Source: Porites lobata (taxonomy: Eukaryota; Cnidaria; Anthozoa; Scleractinia; Poritidae). From it: a stretch of DNA of 64,000 nucleotides. Below the pieces are notes generated by a model. It saw nothing but the letters and a program-made list of their open reading frames with translations, ran no database searches and was not told where the DNA came from. Position 1 is the first letter of the stretch, and every line of letters starts with the position of its first letter. This document shows, one piece after another, positions 44,807 to 54,800 of this stretch. A program made the translations under genes and the position numbers. The stretch covers positions 3,046,001 through 3,110,000 of the forward strand of contig CALNXK010000008.1 in NCBI GenBank assembly GCA_942486035.1, read 5' to 3'.

Positions 44807-45395
44807 ACCAATGTTCTCCCCGAGAACAAAACGATCCAAAACGTTCCCAAACAACTGAATGAGCAACAGATCCACACGTAAATAAGACCAATCTCTGTTA
44901 GAATATCGTTCTCCGCGAAGAACTGAACTAGACGTAGGCTTGAATCATCCGTAGACGTGGACACAATTCCAATGAACGCGACAAAGTTCCAAATGCGACA
45001 AATCACCACAAATTCTTGTCAAATAAATGTTCTCCCTGAGAACAAAACGATCCAAAACGTTCCCACACACTTGAATGAGCAACAAATCCAGACGTAAATA
45101 AGAACCAATCCCTGTTAGAATATCGTTCCCCGCGAAGAACTGAACTAGACGTAAGCTTGAATCATCCGTAGATGTGACACGATTCCAATGAACGCGACAA
45201 AGTTCCAAATGCGAAAAATCACAACAAATTCTTGTCAAATAAATGTTCTCCCTGAGAACAAATTCCAAATGCAAATGCGACAAATAACAGACAAATCCTT
45301 ACTTGATGCCGTGCTTTCCTTGAAAGCAAGTTCCAAATCCGATCAATGAAACTCAAACTCGTCGAAGCTGTGTTCTCCCTAAGAACAAAAACATC
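44807..45395 (-). repeat. Leader tandem repeats with GTTCTC..GAGAAC hairpins
   Basis: A unit of about 222 bp is repeated (44807 and 45029), with shorter copies from 45240 and 45370. Each begins with a GTTCTCCC(T/C)GAGAAC-like inverted repeat. The block lies between the 5' LTR and gag, in the expected RNA leader. Confidence 0.8.
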
Positions 45396-45422
45396 AATCG
45401 ATTCGGCGAACAGTTCTTCAAC

Positions 45423-45740
45423 TGTGAGTTCCACAAATTGAACCCTGATTAAAGCATTTTATTCCCTGAATACTGCTTCCTGTACTTGCACCAAAAATGT
45501 CACTTTAAATATACAGTGTACGTGTACGTGTCCTTGTACGTTGAAGAACTGTTTGCTCTTGCAGAAAAAACAACAACAAAAAAAAAAATGGCGCCTAGCT
45601 CTACCATGTGCTCTCCGGTCACATGACTATCATGTGACCGGAAGTGCGAACCAAAACGCAGAGATGCAAATAAAATACAAATAAAAAGGGGAAAATAAAA
45701 CAAATAGAACAAAATAAACTGACGACGGTCGGTAGTTACA
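45423..45740 (-). repeat. 5' LTR of the BEL element (318 bp)
   Basis: Near-identical to 37517-37833: four clear substitutions plus small differences within two A-rich tracts. It drives minus-strand transcription of the element. Confidence 0.9.
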
Positions 45741-45745
45741 ATTTC
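45741..45745. repeat. Target-site duplication (right), ATTTC
   Basis: Matches 37512-37516. Confidence 0.8.
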
Positions 45746-45831
45746 AGTGTGCCAGTGTGATCAAGTTAAAGACAGTCTGTATCTTGCATCTCCTTAAGGG
45801 AACTTACAGTAGTCTGCTGTTAGTTGTCAGG

Positions 45832-46390
45832 GGCAGTACTGTCCTTTCGTTATCCAGTCAACTCGCTAACTGTGGTTGACCAACTCGCCCTACGTAGGCG
45901 AGTTGTCCAAGGCGCGGGCGAGATTGCATGATATACTATAAAGCGAGTTTGCACGTAGGTGAGTTGACCGGTATTCGTCCGCACGGGCCGTACTCGTTCC
46001 TTAAACTTATTTAATAGTGCTACAGGCCGTAAGAAATGTGCAAACGGTCTGTAAATTGGTAAAAACAGGGCTTAAATCATTAGTGATAAAACGGTGTCAT
46101 ATCGTCCTCAAACAATGTGAGATCATTTCGGAAAAGCAACAGTGGGATGCCACCATAAAAGAATGAAGCATATCGAGATATTTTGTAGCGACGCGGTCTT
46201 GCTTTTATCTGGTAAGTCACTTGTGCCTGTAAATACCTTCTTTTTTGTATTTGGTTGCCACGATTAAAGAACGAAGCATATAGAGATGATGCTTGAGGCG
46301 TGACTATTTTGTCTTGCATAAGTGACCCTCGCTTGCGAATATCTTTGGCAACAATATATTTCCTTCAATAATGCGGAATCGTCAAAGCAA
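45832..46390. repeat. Palindromic and direct repeats, no gene
   Basis: CAACTCGCC..GGCGAGTTG around ctacgtag (45882-45908) is a strong stem, with further agttgacc/ggtcaact words nearby. 46148-46180 and 46255-46288 are a diverged direct repeat (gccac.at.aaagaa.gaagcatat.gagat). Confidence 0.5.
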
Positions 46391-46394
46391 ATAA

Positions 46395-47225
46395 TGAATG
46401 TGGTATACCACAGGGTAGTTCTCTTGGTCCTCTCTTGTTCTTACTCTATATAAATAACGTTTCTAACTGCTCTGATAAATTGATGTTTAGAATATTTGCG
46501 GACGACACCAATGTTTTTGCTTCATCGCCTATTATTCGATATCTTAAACAGTTATTTAACGAAGAGCTTGCTAAAATCAAACAATGGTGCGATCTAAACA
46601 AGCTATCTATAAATGTTAAGAAAACTAATTAAATGATCGTTAAATCCTCCCAAAAGAGGGGAGGAAACATAAATATTAAATTTTACAAATAAAGATGGAA
46701 ATAGTATTTTTCTTGAAAAAAAGGATTATATTAAATACCTAGGCGTCTTAATTGACGAAAAGCTCTCATGGAAGTATCATATTGCATATGTCTCTTCAAT
46801 AATTGCCCAGAATATTGGAATATTTAGTAAATTAAGGCTTTGCATGTCTCTAGCTCTAGGCCTGTTAAAACAACTGTATTACTCTCTTGTCTATCCCTAC
46901 ATAACTTATGCCATTCTTGCATGTGGGAGTACCCATAAAACGCATGTACAAATAAAACAGAACACAGTAATAAGATTAATTTTTTTGCTATTACTCATGG
47001 GAGAAACACAGAAAGCGCCGTTCCGCTTATGAATATTATCAGTTACGTCTATTTTTAAATTACAAGCCCTCAAATTTGCACCTCGCTGGCATAACAAGGA
47101 ATTACCAAACATCTTCGACAGCTACTTTTAGTATGCGAGTGATGACCATAATTATAGCACGAGATATGCCACAGAAAGAAATTTCTATAATGAAATGAAT
47201 AATGAAATGAATAATGAATATCCAG
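46395..47225 (+). mobile_element. 5'-truncated LINE (L2/CR1-like) 3' half
   Basis: In frame: GIPQGSSLGPLLFLLYINN-like start, FADD at 46494-46505, then KYLGVLIDEKLSWKYHI and a C-terminal AILACGS block, with a stop at 46630-46632 and frame changes. The 3' end has reiterated 'aatgaaatgaat' (about 47190-47220), an L2-like tail. Confidence 0.8.
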
Positions 47226-47239
47226 ATGAAAATATGATT

Positions 47240-47338
47240 TTGTCAAACGAGTCGAATAACCACAGTAAAGGATTTGAAGGGCTAACGCTCGAAACGTCAG
47301 CTTTCAAATCCTTCACGGTGGTAATGGCGGAGTAATTG

Positions 47339-47369
<31 letters not shown>

Positions 47370-47388
47370 CGTTCATGTTTTACTCTCA

Positions 47389-47425
<37 letters not shown>
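47240..47425 (+). repeat. Penelope-like terminal hairpin segment
   Basis: AAAGGATTTGAAGG..CTTTCAAATCCTT forms a stem around ctaacgctcgaaacgtca, and caaacgagt / actcgtttg bracket the segment. I associate this motif with Penelope-like element termini in cnidarians, where a cgaaac-containing hammerhead-type fold occurs; the assignment is from memory and not certain. Confidence 0.4.
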
Positions 47426-47428
<3 letters not shown>

Positions 47429-47522
47429 TGTTATGACTCCACAGCTCATCCTTAAGAGGAAAGGCTGATGCACTTTAATTTCCAGACGACCATCTTAAAT
47501 TTTTGTTTTAACTATAGGTGGT

Positions 47523-47671
47523 TTTCACTTGACGTCATCGCGGCCATGTTGGTGCACAGAACAATAGAGAAAAAGTCTTTTGGGAATTTGACTCTATTAT
47601 TATGCAAAATACGAGCCATAATTTGTTATTGTTTTGTGCACCAACATGGCCGTCTCATCACGTGACTGAAA
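47523..47671. mobile_element. MITE, 149 bp
   Basis: TTTCACTTGACGTCAT..GGCCATGTTGGTGCAC is mirrored by GTGCACCAACATGGCC..ATCACGTGACTGAAA. Confidence 0.7.
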
Positions 47672-48800
47672 GAGCGTTCTTTACTGATGCGGATGTTAGC
47701 ACAGAGGGTTGCGTAAAAAGAACTCAGTCCCTCTATTCATAGAAGCCATGCACGACTGAGCGTGCGTAAAGTTTCATATGAATTCGGTCGAGCTCTGAGT
47801 GTATCGAGGGAGTATCACGATAAAAAATTAGCAATAAAAACGGGACATGGTTTGACTGCATTATGTGTCATAACACAAATGGTATTGTTTAAATAAACAA
47901 GACAATCATGTGTAGTTTGAAACTCGTTTTCCTTGCATTGTTACAGTCAACTGAGGGTCTATTGGAGCTGTTAGAGAAAAGTCGGCCGAAATTTTAAAAG
48001 ACATTTCTCCGACAGTCCCGGAAAGGATTTTCGAATTTTGAACACTGTTTTGAAAAGTTCCTCAGAAATTTAAAAAGGCTGTTTCGAAATATTCAAGAAT
48101 GCTTGGACCAAAACATCGGGACTGCTGACTGCACGTGTGTTACGCATTAGAGAAATGTAGTCCCAGTGTAAAAACTACCAATACAAAGAGCCATGAAGTT
48201 GACATTGTTTTTAGGGGATTTTATGCATATGATAAATGCCAAATCAGAAGCTTCGCAACAGGTCTATAATTTCTTTCACTTTTATTTATCTGTACATCTA
48301 TTAAGATCTACATGTAATAAACTTGGTGTGTTTAGTCGGTGCTTCTCATCGAAGCTTGTTGATGTTCACTCCTTACACAACATCTCAAAAGTACTGTTTT
48401 CTGTTTTCTTGTCGGCACTTAGGCATAGCTATAACCCGTTTATAGTTTGAAACTGATTTTCGTGGCATTGTTGTTAACTGAGGGCCTACTGGGGGTCGCG
48501 CAATAATCCGCAAATCGCCTCATCGTATTTTTCTTATACCGATAACCGCTATCGCTTTCTCTTTCATAGCGCAACAATTCCTTGACCGTAAGCCACCGAA
48601 CAACCAAACACGACTGCAACGGTAAACCGACCTTCAAAACTAGCTTAAACCGCCAGAGTATAACAGACCCCTTTAAGTTGTGATACAATCGGTTAAAATG
48701 GGAGAAGAAAGGTTATGTTGGTACGTTGTATTGGTTAAGTATATTTTCGTATGGGCTAACACCACTAAAGGTTTCATCAATTACTTGTCTCATCTTTCAG
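47672..48800 (+). other. Upstream region of the SecA-like gene
   Basis: No supported ORF. A direct repeat of about 50 bp (agtttgaaactc.ttttc.tt/ggcattgtt..aactgaggg) occurs at 47916 and 48446. The last bases, cttgtctcatctttcag, end at 48800 in a strong 3' splice site 18 bp before the ATG, so an untranslated exon likely lies within or beyond this region. Confidence 0.45.
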
Positions 48801-48818
48801 AGCAAGCATTCAATAAAG

Positions 48819-51800
48819 ATGGGGAACAATCAACCAAAAGAAAGTAACATGGGCAACCACCTGAGATGCTACAAGTGTAACATGGTCCTCCGACCATGCA
48901 ATGACTTTTCAGATTTAAAGCAGGACTATATCTACGGGCGAAATGTGCACGTTTTCAATGGAGGAGAATATTTCAGGCTAGTTGGCTACAATGAGTTATA
49001 CGAGTGTCGAGATTGCTTTTACAAGCCCATCAGAGAAGAGGAGAGACTCAAACAGGAACAAAAAAAGAAAGAGAAGAAGAAACAGGAAGAGGAAGAGGAG
49101 CAAAAGAGGAGAGACCAGCAAAGAGCAAGAGAGGCTGAGGAAAGGAAAAGGCGAGAAGAATTAAATCAAAGACTTGAAGAGTCATGCAAGCAAGCTCAAG
49201 AGCAACTAGAGGAACAAGTAAGCCGCATCGTTTCGGAGAAGCACCAGTTCCAAGCATCAGCCTACTTAAGTGAAGTTCAGTCAAACTACAAATCAGATGA
49301 GGAAAGTGAGCTTCTTAAAACTCTCTCGTCAAAATGTACCGTCGCAACCCTGAATCTCACTCAACTGAACAAAAATCAGCTGGGAAACACCCTGTTAGCC
49401 CTGGAAAAACTTCTGTTTGATGAATGGATGAGTGCGCCTCCATCTCTCAGCACCCTGCAGCACACTCAAGTGTTCATCGCCGAGCTTTACGTCCTCTCCA
49501 ACGAGAAACCTGAACGTTTTTCACTGGAAAGCACTTCAAATCATGTGCAGTCTCTGGTTGAGTCCATCAGCCAATCAGCATGTAATGTTTCGGAGAATTT
49601 TCTGCTGACCCAAGCTCTTTTTCTGAACCTGATGCATGTGTTCACCGGCCCTTACAGCAGTGGTACTGATCCAGTTCTCATAGCCAAGCGATGGGCTGAC
49701 GTTGATCTCTCCAGTGAGGATCTGCTTCTAATAGAATTCCTCGGCGTCCTCATATCATCGCTAGCAAATGTGATTAAAGACACTTCCGTGTTCATTTTAA
49801 GGATGGAAATCCAGTGTTTGATCCTTCTTCTTGACATACTCACAAATCTGAACAGCACGAAAAGCCACAGTGAAGCCACCGAAATGGTTCTCAGACTTGT
49901 ACAAACAAATCAGTGGACCCCAGCAGAGGCGATGACTCTGCTTAAAGCGCTTTCAGAGAAATATTCAGGGGATACGCCACTTACAGAAATTCTCAAAATG
50001 GTATACGAGTACGACATATCACCAGAGTGGACAGACGATTCTGGGAACTCTCTCATACAGGTTCTCGATGTCCTGGATCCAAAGACGTTCCAAACGGATT
50101 TACGAAGTACTCTCCAAAAGACGGATGACACCGAACTAAATTCAGCCCTTGCAGAATTGAAAGAAGCCAGAAATTTGGATGATGCAACCATTGATAAGAT
50201 AAGAACAATTATCAGTTCAGTCCGAAAATATTTGAAAAATAAGACCAAACAAAGATCATTTCTGAAGAAAATAAAAAGAATTACCACTTCTGCCCTACAC
50301 CATTTAGAAACGAACCGAAACCAAGAATCATTTAGCAAAGGTCCCTTGAAAAACATCGAAAAGTCTCTTCGTAAGCTCTGCAAAGCTGTTTTTAAAACGA
50401 AAGGCTGGTGGCCCACAGTGCAGCAGATGATGAGATGGTGTATGTTGGTGCTGACTGAGACGAGTGGTGATCTGAAGCTTGTGATGGAGGAGGACCCCTG
50501 TGTCACCGCAATGTTTGCAGCCACGCAAGTCTTCTTGAGAAATAAAGTGGATCTTGTACTAAGCTCTGACCTTCTCTCCCTCGAAAAAACTAAGAATTGG
50601 TCTGATTTCTATCAGCACCTGGGAATTTCTTTCAGCACAAACATTAACAAGTTTAGTGCATCAGAGAGAAATGATGTCTATAAAGCAGATATTGTGTGTG
50701 GTACCATGGACGACTTCATGTCGGATTACTTGCAGTATGGGTTAGAGGTGATGGAAACAGGAAAACCTCATCTTAGCCGAGGGTTTATCGTTGAGACGAG
50801 CAGTCTTAGTTCTTCCCATACGCTGGAATTTAAAAGGCTCAAGGAAAGTAATGCCCTCTCGTTTGCTGCAGATATCCTGCAAAGCCTTATGGGTAATCTT
50901 AACAATGAGAATATGGAACTGAGACAGGATTTCATTAAAGCGTTTCTTGTAGTCCTCCACACCCACCTTAAAGAGGACACAAACACTGGCAATAAAATCA
51001 TCTCCATCTTACTAAAACTAAATGAAAGGAAACTGTCTTCCAGCGAGATCTATTTTTTGACGATCCTTGAGGATCTAACAAGAGTGTTTACCGAAGATAC
51101 AGCAAAAGCTCCTGAAGGAAAATGGTGTTTAAATTCATTATGTTTTTCTGCAAAGAAATTCGCAAAACAACAAACCAAAGACGTCTTTCAGATGGTTTCA
51201 AATCTTGCTGCACAACGACTTTGGTCGCCAAAAGAGTCCCTCATTCTCCTTGAAGCACTGAGTGATCACCATTACAATGAAGAGTGCATTTCCATCTTGA
51301 AGATCTTACATTTCATAGAAACATATCAGGTGACCTCACTTTGGATGGATGAGAGGAACCAGTCTCTCCTTCAGCTCTTAAAAACATTTGAAACTGCGAA
51401 ACTGATCCAACACTTGGAAAACAGCTTTAAAAATGAGAAGGACAAAAGCATTGACTGTGTCTTTGAGGAAATACGGCATAATAACAACATTGATGAAGAA
51501 ACATTGGGCAAATCATACTCTGTAGTAAAGGCTGTTAACGACATGATTAAGTCAGGTGAAATTACACACCATAACGATTTTCAGCGAGCTAGGAAACTGA
51601 GTCAGAGCACAGCCAAAGAGGACCTGCAGGAAATCCTGGCGGTGTTATGCAATGCAGTTCACGTGTGCGCAGCTGAAAAGAAGTGGTGGCCCAGAGTTAC
51701 TCAAATGACAAGCTGGTCCCTCTTGGCCTTGTCTAAGACTGGCAAGCTCCTGGAGATGAGCACTGGAGAAGGGAAGTCTTGTGTCATAGCCATGTTTGCA

Positions 51801-54800
51801 GTGCTTCGTGCGTTAAGGGGAGAAAAAGTAGATGTGATTTCGAGCTCTTCTGTGTTATGTGAAAGAGATGCTAAAGAATGGGGCAACTTCTACTCCTACT
51901 TTGGCATTACAGTTGACACAAACGTAAATAAAACCAAAGATGAAGATAGAAAGCAATGCTACCAGAAGGACGTGGTCTATGGTACAGTCGAAGCCTTCGC
52001 TGCAGACCACCTTCGCCAGATATTTGAAATGAAGGATGTGAGACCTGATCGCGATTACCAGTGCGTCATAATCGATGAAGTTGACTCACTGCTGCTGGAT
52101 CAGGGAGTGCAACATACATACCTGTCAAGCCCCATGGTCTCCATGCAGCACCTGAACATTGTTCTAGCCATGATATGGGGTCATGTCAGCCAATATGGTA
52201 TCCTGTCAACTGGCTGTGAGACATTCATACAGGGCCCTCCCGCATCATTCTACAAGGCAATTTTTGACTCAATTGACTCAGACGAAAATGAAATAGATGA
52301 CCCCACAGACATTTTGCGAATTGCTGAGGTATTAGAGATTGTTCCAGGAGGATTTACCAAAAATATCTTCCAAAAAGGAAAAGATGAAATTCTTGAGGAT
52401 CTGAAAACCGTGAGTCAGGATGCAGCGCTAAGGTTTTTTCAGGAAATGGAACACTATGTTCCTTATGGCTTTACTGTATACACTTTAGATGACAATGGAT
52501 TGCTCCGTCTGTCAAAGACCAGTACATGCGAGCCTAACATTCCGGAGCTTAAGTTTCTTGTTCTGGATGGAGGCTTGTGTTGCTCTCTCTATGATTCCGA
52601 GGAAATTGTCAGCAATGCCATTGCAGAATTGATCTCAGTCAAGATTCAGTACACTCCAAGTACAAACCACAATACAGACAGAATCAGCGTTCCTGGATTC
52701 CTGAGAAATCTGATCGAGACGAGGATTTCAGTGTGGGTTCAGAATGCATTTCTGGCAATGAGATTGAGGCAAGGACGGGAGTATGTCGTTGAAAATGACA
52801 GAGTCATTCCTGTGGACTTCAAATCTACTGGTATAGTTGAACTGAGTAAGAAGTGGGGAGATGGTCTTCAACAGTTTGTCGAGATGAAACACCAAGTCAA
52901 ACTTAGCACCATTTCAACGGTGACAAACTACCTTTCCAACATGTCTCTTTTTCAGATGTACCATGGCAAGATATTTGGAACGACAGGAACACTTGGAAAT
53001 GACACAGATATTGAATTTTTGCAGAATTTTTATCAAAATCTCTCCACCCTCAGAATGCCAACCTTTAACAGAAGAAAATTGTTCGAGGTCGAAGGGTCTG
53101 TGAAGACTTCAGTTCAAGAATGGAAATCTAAAATAAAAGATGTTGTCAAGACTCAAATTTCCCCAAATTCCTACAGAGGTGGAAGAGCAGTCCTGGTGAT
53201 CTGTGAAACTATTAACATGGCCAAAGAGATCTCTGAAGATCTGAAAACCATCGGCCCCAGGGACATTAAACTGTATTGCCGGAGTGACAAAGACGGTTTG
53301 AACAAAATAAATAAGGAACTGCTTCCTGGTGATGTCATTGTTGCAACAAACCTCGCAGGGCGAGGAACAAACATAAAAGTTTCCCCAGACGTGAACAGCA
53401 ATGGAGGATTGCAAGTGATTCTCTCTTTCCTTTCTCAGAACACAAGAGTGGAACTCCAGGCCTTTGGCCGAACTGCACGCAAAGGCAAACCTGGATCTGC
53501 TCAGATAATCATGTGCACCAGTCATCTACAGGAAACATTCGGGGCGGTCTCCTCTCTAGAAGAGGCAAAAATGACAAGAGACAAGATTGCAGCCGACAAG
53601 ATAAATGACGTGATGCAGGAGGTCATAGAGATGAGGCTGAGGGAGGACCTGTTTTCAGAGTACTGTGACACCCTTCAAGAAATATACAGGGATACAGATG
53701 GAGATGAAGAAAGAGCTCTTGTCGCCATCATGAATGAATTCTGGGGCATGTGGTTGCAGACAAAATCAGAAGAAATTGAACAGTTGAAAAGAAATGAATT
53801 GCAAAGGAGCTTGAAATCTGACTTGATTCTTGCAAAAGGAATGTCTGAAAGTCAAACCTCGCCATGTTCTAGTATTTACCACTACACCGAGTTTGGGAAT
53901 ATTGCTCTAGATGAAAAACAGTGGGATAAAAGCGCCAGGCTTTTTGAAAAAGCAATGGGGCAGGATGAGAATTGGGCAGCAATAGCATTTTACAATCATG
54001 CTTACTGCATTATAAAACAGAAAAGGGGAGATTATCTCATCAAAGCCAGAGAGGATCTCATTAAAACACAAGAGTCCCTCAAGTATTTCAAAGAGGAATG
54101 CATCATAGGCCTACATTTAGTGAAAATGGCTTCTAGTGGCTCAGACAGCAGCAATCCAACCAGCATTGAAAAACAGTTAACCACCAAGAGTGCCATACTC
54201 AATTACTTTGATGAAAACATCAGCAAGGCTATCAAAAAGTTGGACGAGATCAGAGAGCGAGGGAGAGATGCAATAGCAAATAAATCACCCATGGTCTCCT
54301 TGGTTTCTAGCCATGATGAAGATGCACAATTGGAGGCATACAACCTATACAGTCGAGGTCTAAACTATGTGTTCTGCGTGGAAGAAAAGCCTTATTTCTC
54401 ATGGGGTGCTCTGGCAGTTTTCTTTCTCGGAATTCTGCAAATTGTTGGAGGAGCACTGCTTATTGCGTTTACAGGTGGAGTATTTGCTCAAGTTGGCATG
54501 GGGCTGATCACTGAAGGAATATCAGACTGCATCGACGGCATTTATGGAATGGCTACAGGGCAATTCAGTTGGGAATCGTGGGCTATACAAAAAGCAATTT
54601 CTATCGGTGTGTCTCTTATTACACTTGGAGTTGGAAAGCTGATTTCAAAGGGCTTCAAAGCTTCTAAAATGCTGATAAAGGAATTTGGAAAAAAACTGAA
54701 GGCCATGCCAAAGTTTTTATCTAGACAAGCTAAAGAAGGTTTTAGTGTTGTTGCGAAGGCAAATTTAAAGAATACATTAAAATATACAGCCAAAGCAATG

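Larger units (their letters stand above)
37517..45740 (-). mobile_element. Complete BEL/Pao LTR retrotransposon, 8.2 kb, defective
   Basis: Two LTRs (TG..CA) flanked by ATTTC duplications enclose, in minus-strand order, a leader with hairpin repeats, gag, CCHC zinc knuckles, protease, RT, RNase H, integrase and the C-terminal domain usual for Pao. The LTRs differ at only a handful of positions, yet the single BEL ORF is broken by at least five frameshifts and two in-frame stops. A purine-rich aggggccgg abuts the downstream LTR on the minus strand and is the likely polypurine tract. Confidence 0.9.
37435..45829 (-). repeat. Possible solo LTR interrupted by the BEL element
   Basis: Removing the BEL element and one target copy joins 37435-37516 to 45746-45829. 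On the minus strand this gives a segment of about 170 bp starting TGACAACTAACA, ending CCTAACCAACA, with an AATAAA in the middle. TG..CA ends and a poly(A) signal suggest a solo LTR; the flanking duplication is unclear (tggg / gggg). Confidence 0.3.

Noticed and set aside
48726..48818. N-terminal extension of the SecA-like protein
   Set aside because: It begins with TTG, has no ATG, and crosses the splice acceptor at 48800.
49910..50524. 204-residue minus-strand ORF in the SecA-like gene
   Set aside because: Antisense shadow without motif; the sense strand is clearly coding.
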